Positions 6,714-14,949 of a DNA stretch of 64,000 nucleotides are shown piece by piece (within the stretch, counting starts at the first letter, position 1; every line of letters begins with the position of its first letter). A program made the translations under genes and the position numbers. The notes under the pieces were generated by a model. The model searched no databases. It was not told the DNA's origin and saw nothing but the letters and a program-made list of their open reading frames with translations. The stretch comes from Streptomyces noursei ATCC 11455 (GTDB lineage: Bacteria; Actinomycetota; Actinomycetes; Streptomycetales; Streptomycetaceae), in assembly GCF_001704275.1 (NCBI RefSeq), contig NZ_CP011533.1, positions 4,712,001-4,776,000 of the forward strand, written 5' to 3'.

Positions 6714-8540
6714 CTAGCTTGCTTGTCGGATCTCCTTGCCGCACAGGGCAATGCCGTGATCGTCGATCTGCCAGAAATCCTGGTCTCCGCAGTCGTCCTT
6801 ATTGGAGTACACGCCCGTGATCCTGACGATGTACTTGTACTTGTCGGGGATGTGACCATCGCAGGGAGTGATCTGGTTGCGCTGGAGGGCCTCCTTCTTG
6901 TCGGCGAACTCGCACTGGCCGACACGAAAGTTGCGGTTCAAGCAGAAGGCGATCTTGGTGCCGTTGTCGTTGTCGTGGGACCAGCGGTAGTCGTACGTGT
7001 CGGAGCAGCTTGCGGAGTCGTGCACGATCGACATCACACGGTAGTAGGAACCCGTACCGGTGCAGCTAGCCGCATGCGGAGTTTTGGGCGACCACGCCCC
7101 GTCGGGGTTGTTGTAGTTGTCCAGACAGTCGTCGATGCTGATGCCGGCGAATGCCTCGTCCTGTGGGCTGGGGGGAGTGGGCTCGGGGCCGGAGGGAGTG
7201 GGACTATCCTCCACTCCGCCGGAGTCGTCAGGGCTGCTGGTGTGGGTGCGCGAGGGGTCGGGCGAGTTGTTTGAGTGGTTGCCGTGGAAGTTGATGACCA
7301 AGCTGACGACAAGAGCTGCGACACCCAGCAGTGCGTAGAGGTACTCGTTCTTCCAGCCGACCCGGCGGGGCGTCGTCTCACCCGGTCCGATGCTCGGCGG
7401 CGTACTGCCGCCGGGAGCCGTGTCCGGTGGCTTCGGCTTGGAGTCCGGGCTCTGCCGGCCGGACCCCTGCCCGTTGGCTGTCGCGCTCTCCGGGCCTGTC
7501 TCCGGCTTCAGGCCCGGACCGTCCGGATCCGGCCGTCCGGACTTCCGCACCCCGTCCTGGCGGTCCTCCTCGGTGAGGTGACGGGTCCCGCCCGGGCCGA
7601 CGGTCCAGCTGCGGGTGACCGTCTCGGCCTCCGCCTGGTCGGCGGCCCGCTGGAGCCGTCGGCCCTCCTCCGCGTACTGGGCGACCAGCGACGTCCAACC
7701 GGCCGACAGGGTCCGGCTGGTGCCGCTCTCGAAACGCCGGATAAGCTGCTCGGCCGTCAGCCGGTCGTCGGGCCGCGCCGCGAGGCAGTCGCCGACCACC
7801 TCGTCCAAACCCGCGGGAAGCCCGTCCAAATCGATGGCGGCCTGCCGCACATAGTTGAGCTGCTGGAGCGGCTCACTGGTCTCCGGATACGGCAGCTTTC
7901 CACAGGCCACGTAGTACAGGGTGACGCCGAGTGCGTAGATGTCCGAGGCTGGTGTGCTGGGGTGCCCCTGGGCCTGCTCGGGTGCGGCGAAGGCGATGGT
8001 GCCGAGGGTGAGTTTGGTGCTGGTGAGGTCGCTGGCATGGGAGATGCCAAAGTCGATGACCTTGGGACCATCCGAGCACAGCAGGATGTTCAGGGGCTTG
8101 ACGTCCCGGTGCACGATCCCCTTGTCATGCAGCTCGGCCAGGGCCCGGACCACGCCGGAGGCGATCCAGCGCACCGCACGTTGGTCGGTCAGGGGCCCTT
8201 TCTGCACCACCAGCGCCTCCAACGACGGTGCCGGGACGTATTCCATGGCCATCCACGGCCGACCCGCGTCGACGTCGGAGTCCAGGACCCGTGCGGTGTA
8301 CGAGCTCGTGACACGGTGGGCGAGCTTGACCTCGCGGTTGAAACGTTTCCGGGCCTCCTCACTGACGCCGCCCGGAGCCAGCAGCGTCTTGACGGCAGCG
8401 ATCCGGCCTGAGCCCGGATCCCGTCCTAGATAGACCACGCCCATGCCGCCGGTGGCCAGTTGTCCGAGCAGCCGGTACGGGCCGAGGCTCCGTAGTTCCC
8501 CACTTAAGGCGAACACGCCCATGCCGAAAGGATCCGTCAC
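6714..8540 (-). CDS. Membrane-anchored Ser/Thr protein kinase (prophage cargo)
   Basis: A 608-residue Hanks-type kinase. The Gly-rich loop and AVK lysine come first, then the catalytic loop HRDVKPLN (H144, D146, K148), DFG at 163-165 and an APE-type motif. A Pro/Gly-rich linker follows, then one TM helix at about 401-420 and a Cys-rich extracytoplasmic sensor region of about 190 residues. All key catalytic residues are present. The start is GTG 8540 with GGGGGA six bases upstream. There are no PASTA repeats. It is the first gene inside attL. Phage-borne Ser/Thr kinases such as Stk of coliphage 933W exclude other phages; a similar role here is inference. Confidence 0.9.
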   Translation of the reverse strand: MTDPFGMGVFALSGELRSLGPYRLLGQLATGGMGVVYLGRDPGSGRIAAVKTLLAPGGVSEEARKRFNREVKLAHRVTSSYTARVLDSDVDAGRPWMAMEYVPAPSLEALVVQKGPLTDQRAVRWIASGVVRALAELHDKGIVHRDVKPLNILLCSDGPKVIDFGISHASDLTSTKLTLGTIAFAAPEQAQGHPSTPASDIYALGVTLYYVACGKLPYPETSEPLQQLNYVRQAAIDLDGLPAGLDEVVGDCLAARPDDRLTAEQLIRRFESGTSRTLSAGWTSLVAQYAEEGRRLQRAADQAEAETVTRSWTVGPGGTRHLTEEDRQDGVRKSGRPDPDGPGLKPETGPESATANGQGSGRQSPDSKPKPPDTAPGGSTPPSIGPGETTPRRVGWKNEYLYALLGVAALVVSLVINFHGNHSNNSPDPSRTHTSSPDDSGGVEDSPTPSGPEPTPPSPQDEAFAGISIDDCLDNYNNPDGAWSPKTPHAASCTGTGSYYRVMSIVHDSASCSDTYDYRWSHDNDNGTKIAFCLNRNFRVGQCEFADKKEALQRNQITPCDGHIPDKYKYIVRITGVYSNKDDCGDQDFWQIDDHGIALCGKEIRQAS

Positions 8541-8942
8541 AGAAATTCCCCCTCCATCCAGTTGACGCAGGCACTGACGAGCCCGCGTCAACCTTGGTCC
8601 CTATCCAATCCCCGGTATGCGCATGCCTGTTCACGCCCCACAGGGCTGCCGGACCGACCGAACTTCGTCAGCGAACACGCCCGACATCACCCAATCAAGT
8701 TCAGCACCTCGTGAAGGTCACAGGGATGATGGCGAACGAAGGCTGCGCCGCGCCAACCGTGCGGCTGGCGCGAGGAATTGAGCGGGTGAGAGTCCGTCCT
8801 CGCAATGACGTCCGGAACATTTTGATCTTGAGGTACGGTGTCCGGGATTCGGTTGCTTCGTGCCGGAAACGAAGCGGCCCCCGGCGGTGCTGGAACACCA
8901 ATCCGAGGGCCTACACCGCCAAGGAGATAGGACCTCCCTGGG
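8541..8942. other. Divergent intergenic region between the kinase and an HTH gene
   Basis: About 400 bp with no convincing gene. Local base composition is more AT-rich around 8817-8850 than in the neighbouring genes. It should hold the promoters for both divergent genes, but I cannot assign -10/-35 elements with confidence. Confidence 0.5.
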
Positions 8943-9980
8943 ATGCTTCGGCATGCTATCGCGCCTGCGCGTTTCTTCTCGCAGGTGCCCAACGACATCA
9001 TTCGCCACCCCCGCCTGTCGTCGGACGCCGTACGCCTGCTGACCTGGCAGCTGTCGCTGCCGGACGGCGTCGACGAGCCGCTGTCCACGACGGCGAAGCG
9101 GGCCGGGATCAAGAAGACGGCGTTCATCCGCGCGAAGCGGGAACTGTCCGCCGAGGGCTATCTGCACGAGTGGCGTCGCCAGGGTCCGGCAGGCCGCTGG
9201 TCCACCGTCCAGCTCGTCTCCAACGTGCCGCTCGGTGCAGCCGAGGCCGCCGGGGTGCGCGACGGTCGACCGGCGGACGGGATTCCGGCCGTCGGTGAGC
9301 CGATGGGCCGGGCGGTCGGCCGTTCCCTTGAGAACACTGTCGAGAACATCCCCAACCCACCCTCCCCCGACGAGCAGATCGACGGTCAGGCCCCCGTCCT
9401 TGGCCACGCGGCCAAGGACGACGGGCGGGAGGGCGGGCAGTCCCCGAACGACGAGAAGACCCCGGCGCCAGAGCCCGACGTCGCGCCAACGATGCCGCAG
9501 GAGTTGGTGGAACGCGCTGCTCAAGCCCTCGCTGCTGTGTCCCACGATGAGCGCCGGTTACGGCTCGGTGGGCGCGAGGTTCGGCAGCTTGCGCCGTTGG
9601 CGGGTGAATGGCTGCAACGCGGGGCCACGATTCGGGATATCCGGGAGGCATTGACGTCCGGGCTGCCGGAGACGGTGCACTGCCCGGTGGCGCTGGCACG
9701 CGATCGGCTGGTGCGGAAGATGCCGGATGCGCCGTCGTTCGCCGAACAGCGGGCGATGGCAGCGCCCGCAGCGCCACGCGTGGCCGCAATGCGGGAGTGC
9801 GCCGGCGAGCATCTCCAGCCGCTGCTGTTCCGGCCGGTGAACGACGAGAGGCTGTGTACGGCGTGCCGCAGCCAGCAGGCCGAGACGGCCACGGCCGGTG
9901 ATAGGCCCGTGACCGTCGGAGCAGGGCACACGCTGTTTGCTGCGGCCCGCGCAGCCATGCGGGCAGGAGCGCCGGCGTGA
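8943..9980 (+). CDS. Helix-turn-helix protein, replication-initiator-like N-terminus
   Basis: The 345-residue protein opens MLRHAIAPARFFSQVPNDI and HPRLSSDAVRLLTWQLSLP, a start found in many streptomycete and integrative-element proteins annotated only as helix-turn-helix. A winged helix covers roughly residues 20-85. The middle (90-180) is low-complexity and acidic. The C-terminal part carries C-x5-H and CTAC residues that could bind zinc. AAGGAGA lies 17 bases before the ATG, longer than usual. Function is unknown. It is convergent with the XRE-TPR regulator gene. Confidence 0.7.
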   Translation: MLRHAIAPARFFSQVPNDIIRHPRLSSDAVRLLTWQLSLPDGVDEPLSTTAKRAGIKKTAFIRAKRELSAEGYLHEWRRQGPAGRWSTVQLVSNVPLGAAEAAGVRDGRPADGIPAVGEPMGRAVGRSLENTVENIPNPPSPDEQIDGQAPVLGHAAKDDGREGGQSPNDEKTPAPEPDVAPTMPQELVERAAQALAAVSHDERRLRLGGREVRQLAPLAGEWLQRGATIRDIREALTSGLPETVHCPVALARDRLVRKMPDAPSFAEQRAMAAPAAPRVAAMRECAGEHLQPLLFRPVNDERLCTACRSQQAETATAGDRPVTVGAGHTLFAAARAAMRAGAPA

Positions 9981-9996
9981 AGCGATCGTGGCTGGT

Positions 9997-11331
9997 TCAG
10001 ACCGCCGACGCGTCCAAGACGTCCTTCAGCTGTCCCGCGCCCGGTGACGTGCGGATGGCCCTGTACAGCGCGAGTGCGCGGGTACGGGTCAGGCCCGTCC
10101 GGTAGGCCGCTGGCAGTTCCCCGAATGCTTGTGCGGCGACGCGTGCGGCCTCCTCGGGCTCCCCGTCGTGGGCCAAGCACGAGGCTCGGTCGATGGAGAT
10201 CAGTGCGCGGGTCATCAGGCTCGGACTGCGGGACAACTCCAGCGCGCGGGCCTGCGTGGCGTAGGCGCGCTTCGTCTCGCCGAGGATGGTCAACGCCTGG
10301 CTGAGATGGACGTGGTGTTTCTGCTCGGGGTAGCCGAACCAGGTGTCGGCGGCTTGCTGCGGGGTGAGGTGGTCCATCAGGTGTTCGGCCTCGGACACGG
10401 CCGTCAGCGCGGCGACACGGTTGCCACGGGCGGCATAGGCGCGGGCTGCGACAGCGCACGCGAGTGCAGCCGCGGCTGACGGATGGCCGCCCGCCAGATG
10501 GCGGGACTTATCGGCAAGGTCAGCTGCGGCAGCGGGGGCGCCGAAGTTGAGCGGGACCATGGCCTCACGGGCCAAAGCCCAGGCGTGGAGGCCGGTATCG
10601 CCAGACTCGCCGGCGGCGCGCCGAGCCGTGTGGAACCAGGCGTGTGCCTCGCGGTGGTCGCCGAGATCATGCAGGACGATGGCCGTCATGCCCGCCATCT
10701 GCGCCGTCACATGGCACATGCGCGTCCGCGACTTGATGGTCTGGGAGGACGTGAACAGCGGTTTCATGTCGTCGAAGTCGAGAACCAGGTCGGCCAGAAC
10801 CTTGCTAGGAGCCTTGCCGTTGTAGCCGTAGCCGTACCGTTCGGCTGTGGACTCCCAATACGACAGGTCCGCGGTGGGTTGGTCGGTCAGAGCTGAATCG
10901 AGATCCTGACGGGCAGCGGTGAGCGCGGCGGCGCCGGCGCCGGTAAGACCGGCGGCGAGGGCGCCGCGCAGAAGGTTGCGGCGCTTCATCCGATCGTCTC
11001 CATCGTCGTGCTCCATGCGGGCAGGGGAGGCACTGTTGCGGCTCTCCCAGGGTCGCGCAGCTAAGCCCAAGTGTCGCCCGGGAATGCGAAGTCCGTCTGC
11101 AATCCGTTCGATTGCGGCGAGCGTGGTGACCGCTCCCTCTCCCCGGGCGAGCTTTCCAACCCGTTCCGCCTTGAGCCCACACGCTTCGGAAATCTTGTTG
11201 TAACTGATGTCTGCCGCCTCGTGGGCGAGAGCAAACACCGCCCCGAAATCGCGGCGTTGAAGAGCCTGGCCTAACCGTGGATCGGCCAGCAGAGCACGCG
11301 GCAATGCTGCCGGTGACAGCGGGTACTCCAT
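9997..11331 (-). CDS. XRE-type regulator with TPR-like C-terminus
   Basis: A 444-residue protein with an N-terminal Cro/C1-type HTH (ISYNKISEACGLKAERVGKLARGEGAVTTLAAIERIADGL). The segment MKRRNLLRGALAAGL is hydrophobic, and a long alpha-helical TPR-like domain fills the rest. This layout is common in Streptomyces regulators that may sense a small molecule or peptide through the TPR domain. The start is ATG 11331 with a GGGGGTGGG purine tract just upstream. It is divergent from the small-ORF trio and lasso cluster, so it is the obvious candidate to control them; this is inference. Confidence 0.8.
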   Translation of the reverse strand: MEYPLSPAALPRALLADPRLGQALQRRDFGAVFALAHEAADISYNKISEACGLKAERVGKLARGEGAVTTLAAIERIADGLRIPGRHLGLAARPWESRNSASPARMEHDDGDDRMKRRNLLRGALAAGLTGAGAAALTAARQDLDSALTDQPTADLSYWESTAERYGYGYNGKAPSKVLADLVLDFDDMKPLFTSSQTIKSRTRMCHVTAQMAGMTAIVLHDLGDHREAHAWFHTARRAAGESGDTGLHAWALAREAMVPLNFGAPAAAADLADKSRHLAGGHPSAAAALACAVAARAYAARGNRVAALTAVSEAEHLMDHLTPQQAADTWFGYPEQKHHVHLSQALTILGETKRAYATQARALELSRSPSLMTRALISIDRASCLAHDGEPEEAARVAAQAFGELPAAYRTGLTRTRALALYRAIRTSPGAGQLKDVLDASAV

Positions 11332-11609
11332 CCCACCCCCGAGATGATGACGTTTCGTCACGGCCCGTTTCCCGCACGGAGCGTACTCCCACCCCCCACG
11401 GTGTGTACCCCTCATGGGGGCCCCAGCACGGGATTACGACGCCCCTGCCACGGGGCGTTCACTGGGCCTACCACCGCGGCGGGCCTGACTCCCGGTCTCC
11501 TGGCGGAGAGCTGGATTGGCCGCGGTGGGACAGCGGGGCTGTTCCCGTCCAGTTGCCCGTTCCCGGCGGGAACAGCCCCCACATCCGCCTGATGGAGAGG
11601 ACCGTCGTC

Positions 11610-11822
11610 GTGTCCACTGCACAGAACCCGCGGCGTGTGACCGCGAACAGCGTGCGTAGCTGCACACTGATGGAGGCCGGATTCCGCGCGAATTTGGCCG
11701 TAACGGGTCCGGTGACGCCGGAGGCCCGTGCCTTCTACGCCCGGCACGGCGACCCGTGCCGCTGGACCGCGCACGTGTTCAAGACGTATTTCGAGCTGGG
11801 CGGCGACTCGTGCCGGGGATGA
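11610..11822 (+). CDS. Small hypothetical protein 1 of an overlapping trio
   Basis: A 70-residue product starting GTG 11610 with GGAGAGGA upstream; an in-frame ATG at 11592 would add six residues. It includes SCTLMEAGFRANLAVTGPVTPEARAFYARHG. No family or function recognised. Its stop overlaps the next start as ATGA, which argues that it is translated. The 278-bp gap upstream separates it from the divergent XRE-TPR gene and should contain the promoter. Confidence 0.55.
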   Translation: MSTAQNPRRVTANSVRSCTLMEAGFRANLAVTGPVTPEARAFYARHGDPCRWTAHVFKTYFELGGDSCRG

Positions 11823-12001
11823 CCCTCAACGTGTACCGGGTGGCGCCCGAGACGATGGCCCGCACGAAGGTCGGATCCGTCGTCGTGCTGGCGCCCTTGG
11901 CCCGGGCGAAGCCGCCGCCCATGAGCGCGGCCTTCCCGCCGTGCCGGTGCCGCCGGTGCCGGCCACGTCCCAGCCGATACGGCAGGGGGGCGGCTCGATG
12001 A
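11819..12001 (+). CDS. Small hypothetical protein 2, Cys-rich
   Basis: A 60-residue product beginning MTLNVYRVAPETMARTKVG. Near its end is FPPCRCRRC, a CxCxxC cluster that could bind metal. Similar short proteins occur beside HTH genes in streptomycetes, without known function. ATGA overlaps with both neighbours imply a translationally coupled trio. Confidence 0.55.
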   Translation: MTLNVYRVAPETMARTKVGSVVVLAPLARAKPPPMSAAFPPCRCRRCRPRPSRYGRGAAR

Positions 12002-12243
12002 CCCGCCGCAGGCGACGGTACGGCCGGCTGGCACTGCCGGCATCGGCGAGGAGGCGGCGCCGGTTACACATGCCGGCCATCGATCCCGTAGAGGCGGTAT
12101 GGCACGTCCTCCAGGTCTTGACCGTTCTGACGCTCGGCACCGCCATCGGGTCCGATCTGGCCCGGCCGGCGCCGGCCTCGGCGGTGGCTTCGGATGCTGA
12201 GCCACCGGCAGCCGACCACGGGCTCGGGACCCGAACCCACTGA
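11998..12243 (+). CDS. Small hypothetical protein 3, one hydrophobic segment
   Basis: An 81-residue product with a very basic N-terminus (RRRRRYGRL... SARRRRRLH). It has one hydrophobic stretch (VLQVLTVLTLGTAIGSDLA) that could be a membrane anchor, and an acidic C-terminus. A GGGGGG tract precedes the ATG, which overlaps the preceding stop. No function recognised. Confidence 0.5.
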   Translation: MTRRRRRYGRLALPASARRRRRLHMPAIDPVEAVWHVLQVLTVLTLGTAIGSDLARPAPASAVASDAEPPAADHGLGTRTH

Positions 12244-12246
12244 ACC

Positions 12247-12327
12247 CCCGCTTCGGTACCGGTGATCATCAGGCCGCGGGCGAAGACCCCCGACGTTCGC
12301 GGTGAACCGTACCGGTACCGAAGCGGG
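12247..12327. repeat. 17-bp perfect inverted repeat upstream of the lasso precursor
   Basis: CCCGCTTCGGTACCGGT at 12247-12263 is exactly complementary to 12311-12327, with 47 bp between the arms. It lies just after the small-ORF trio and about 100 bp before the precursor gene. It could be a terminator for the trio or an operator for the lasso operon. The long spacer favours two regulator half-sites over a simple hairpin. Confidence 0.6.
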
Positions 12328-12423
12328 TTCCAGAGCGGGCCCAGGGGATGAACGCCCCCGCCCCTGGGCCGGTACCACCACTGGGGCTGTTGCTCCACGG
12401 AGATCACCGAGAGGAGGAACCAG

Positions 12424-12564
12424 ATGACACAGGTCGAGCGGACACCCGACCAGGTGCGCGTGGACGACGACGCACCCGCCGTGATCGTCCTCGACAACGC
12501 GGCCACCCTGACGCAGGGCGGCCAGGGCACCAGCACTGAGGACAAGCGGTACCAGTACGGCTGA
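12424..12564 (+). CDS. Lasso peptide precursor (A), albusnodin-type
   Basis: A 46-residue peptide, too short for usual gene calling. AGGAGG sits six bases before the ATG. The predicted leader ends ATLTQ, with Thr at position -2, which lasso proteases require. The predicted core is GGQGTSTEDKRYQYG, with Gly1 as amine and Glu8 or Asp9 as ring acceptor. Lys10 is the only Lys in the core and a plausible acetylation site given the GNAT gene downstream. The leader has no obvious YxxP recognition motif. A hairpin separates it from the cyclase gene. Call rests on gene order plus these residues. Confidence 0.82.
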   Translation: MTQVERTPDQVRVDDDAPAVIVLDNAATLTQGGQGTSTEDKRYQYG

Positions 12565-12572
12565 TGAACCCG

Positions 12573-12604
12573 GCGGCGGCCTTCCCTGAGGGGAGGGCCG
12601 CCGC
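12573..12604 (+). terminator. Attenuator hairpin between lasso precursor and cyclase
   Basis: Two 14-base arms (12573-12586 and 12591-12604) pair with a single G-T wobble around a TGAG tetraloop. It starts nine bases after the precursor stop. A hairpin here would give more precursor than enzyme transcript, as described for other lasso operons. Confidence 0.65.
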
Positions 12605-12638
12605 TCCGTTGCAGCAATCAGCGAACGGAAGGTGGGGA

Positions 12639-14336
12639 ATGAACTGGTTCGGAGGATGCGCGCCCGGCGGGCGGTCCCTTGTTCCTGCTGGCGTGCGGTT
12701 CATCTGGGACGATCCGCCCCTGTGGACCGTGGGGGCCGGGTCTCGCCGTTTCGTGCGCACGCTCGCCGACAGCGGCGGCCGGCTTGCTGTGTTCGGGCCG
12801 TGCTCGGCGACCGAAGGCGATCTCGCCCGCGCTCTGGCGAGTCCGGACCTGGCCGCCGTATTCGGGGGCGGCTGGGCGGGAGCGCACACCATCGTCCGTG
12901 CCGGCAGCGACGGTGTGCTCGAAGTGGTCAGCGATGCTGCTGGGGGCTCCCCGGTGTACATGGCGCGCGTGCCCGGCGGCGTGGTGTGGGGGTCCAGTTC
13001 GCGGGCACTGGCCGGGTTGGCCGGCGGGCGGGTGGATACCGATTGGCTGGCTGCATACCTATGCGACGTTCAGGGGGAAATGCGGGGGCACAGCGCGTGG
13101 GCCGGCGTTGATCTCGTCCCGGCTGGCCACCAACTCATCATGCACAGTGGGGAAGTCGCGAGGGTTTCACCGTGGTGGACGAGGAAGCGACGGCCCTACG
13201 GTGAGGCCGTAGCGTCACTACGCGATGCCCTGGTCGAAGGAGTACGGGCTCGCGCCGCCGGGGCGCCGGTCTCGTCGGATGTCGCGGGGCTCGACTCCAG
13301 CACGCTTGCCGTCCTGGCTGCGCTCGAAGGCCCGGTGATGGGGATGACCGTGCACCCGGCTGGAGCCGCGGAAGGCGGCGATGTCGCCTACGCCCGGGCT
13401 CTCGCCCAGGAGCTGTCGGCGATGCGGCATGTGTTGTTCCCGCTGGACGAGCGGCACCTTCCCCTGAGTGAGGCGGAGGCGGAGTTGCCAGCAACGGACG
13501 AGCCCGCGCCATCGTCGATCACCTGGGCGCGGTGTTCGGCGCAGCTGCGGGCGATCAGTCAGGCCGGCGCCGCCTGCCACCTGACCGGAGATGGCGGGGA
13601 CACGCTGTTTCAGCCGCCGCCGACGCACCTGTCCGAGCTGGCCCGCGCCGGGCAATGGGGCCGCCTCGTTGCCGATGCGCAGGCGTGGGCCTTGCTTCGT
13701 CGGGTGAGCCCATGGGGCCTGGTGAGAGCAGCGGTGCGTCGCAACACGTTCGCGCTGGTCGGAGGCGGGGGCCAACGGCCGGCGTGGGTCACCGCGGCGG
13801 CACCGGATCGGCGAACCTTGCCCGCCGTGGAGAGCACGTCCAATTCGGCGCTGCTTGCCGAAGTGCGCTACGTGGCACGGTCAGCTCATACCGAGCAACA
13901 ACTCGCCGACTCGCTCGGGGTCGAGCTGCACAACCCCTACCTCGATGGCCGGGTCGTCGATGCCGTCATGTCGGCGCCGCCGCGGGAGCGTTGTTCCGTC
14001 AGCCGGTACAAACCGCTGCTCGCCGATGCTGTCGGCCCGCTCCTGCCCCAAGCCGTTCGACACCGCCGGACCAAGGGGGTCTTCGTCGGCGAGTTTCACC
14101 GCGGCATGCGGATGAACTTACGTCGTGTACTTGATCTCGCCGAGGGGCGGCTGGCCGGGCTCGGTCTTGTCACTCCTGGGCCGTTGCGAGCGGCTGTGCA
14201 TGCTGCCGCTCTCGGCGCCGAGACGGCTTGGCCAGCGCTGCTGCCCACGCTGAATGCGGAGATGTGGCTCGCTGCCATCGACCGGGCACCCGTAGCCGGG
14301 TGGCACGAGAGGAGGCGCGGCTCCAGTGGCCGATAG
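12639..14336 (+). CDS. Lasso cyclase (C), asparagine-synthetase-like
   Basis: A 565-residue asparagine-synthetase B homologue. The N-terminal half is a Gln-hydrolase-like domain lacking the catalytic N-terminal Cys, as in lasso cyclases. The C-terminal synthetase domain should adenylate the Asp/Glu side chain and form the macrolactam. The ATP PP-loop reads DVAGLDSST at 214-222, one residue shorter than the usual SGGxDS form. HLTGDGGD and the C-terminal HRRTKGVF segments are conserved features. The start is ATG 12639 with AAGGTGGGGA upstream; an ATG at 12564 touching the precursor stop would translate the hairpin and is less likely. Confidence 0.87.
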   Translation: MNWFGGCAPGGRSLVPAGVRFIWDDPPLWTVGAGSRRFVRTLADSGGRLAVFGPCSATEGDLARALASPDLAAVFGGGWAGAHTIVRAGSDGVLEVVSDAAGGSPVYMARVPGGVVWGSSSRALAGLAGGRVDTDWLAAYLCDVQGEMRGHSAWAGVDLVPAGHQLIMHSGEVARVSPWWTRKRRPYGEAVASLRDALVEGVRARAAGAPVSSDVAGLDSSTLAVLAALEGPVMGMTVHPAGAAEGGDVAYARALAQELSAMRHVLFPLDERHLPLSEAEAELPATDEPAPSSITWARCSAQLRAISQAGAACHLTGDGGDTLFQPPPTHLSELARAGQWGRLVADAQAWALLRRVSPWGLVRAAVRRNTFALVGGGGQRPAWVTAAAPDRRTLPAVESTSNSALLAEVRYVARSAHTEQQLADSLGVELHNPYLDGRVVDAVMSAPPRERCSVSRYKPLLADAVGPLLPQAVRHRRTKGVFVGEFHRGMRMNLRRVLDLAEGRLAGLGLVTPGPLRAAVHAAALGAETAWPALLPTLNAEMWLAAIDRAPVAGWHERRRGSSGR

Positions 14337-14949
14337 CGATACCGTGATGGTGCTCACCGATCACTCGTGTGTGATCGTCAACTACCGAACTGGGCGTACT
14401 GAGTTACGACGTCTGACGGCACATGTAGGGGAAGCCGGCGTGGTAGTGCGGCACGGTGCAGCTGCCCCATCATGGGGGACCGTGGAAGTCCCGGCGGTGC
14501 TTCCCACGCCTGGGCCCGTGCCCACGCGGTGGTGGCTCGCCGCCATGCCGGTACTGATCGCGACCGTAGCCGTTCGGGTGATCGGCCCCAAACAGGGGCG
14601 ATTCCGCCGCCTGGTTCGGCTTGGATGCTGCGGTAGTGGCCTTCCGCCCGCTACGAAGGTGCAAGCCGTGCATGCCGTTCGTGCCGTCCGCAGGGCATCG
14701 CGCCTCGTCCCTGCGCGGTGGGCCTGTCTGGAGCAGTCGGCCGCCGTCGCGCTGCTGCTGGCGAGTGCCGGACGCCGGGCAGAGTGGCGGCACGGATTCG
14801 CCGCGGACCCGGTACGGCTTCACGCATGGATAGCTGACCAGGAAGGACGACCGGTTGAGGAGCCGGCCGAGACGTCCCTCTACACCCCGATCTACACGCC
14901 CGACGGCCCCGGATCCCCCAGGGCCGCGAAGGAGGCACACCGTGAGTGA
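14326..14949 (+). CDS. Lasso leader-processing protein (B), single-chain
   Basis: A 207-residue protein starting GTG 14326, overlapping the cyclase by 11 bp. The C-terminal half matches lasso B2 transglutaminase-like proteases: CLEQSAAVALLLASAG with catalytic Cys134, then HAWIADQEGRPV with His166 and Asp170. The N-terminal 80 residues take the place of the RRE (B1) leader-binding domain, although its sequence is divergent. It should cleave the leader after TQ. There is no separate B1 gene in the cluster, so leader binding is probably fused here. Confidence 0.82.
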   Translation: MADSDTVMVLTDHSCVIVNYRTGRTELRRLTAHVGEAGVVVRHGAAAPSWGTVEVPAVLPTPGPVPTRWWLAAMPVLIATVAVRVIGPKQGRFRRLVRLGCCGSGLPPATKVQAVHAVRAVRRASRLVPARWACLEQSAAVALLLASAGRRAEWRHGFAADPVRLHAWIADQEGRPVEEPAETSLYTPIYTPDGPGSPRAAKEAHRE

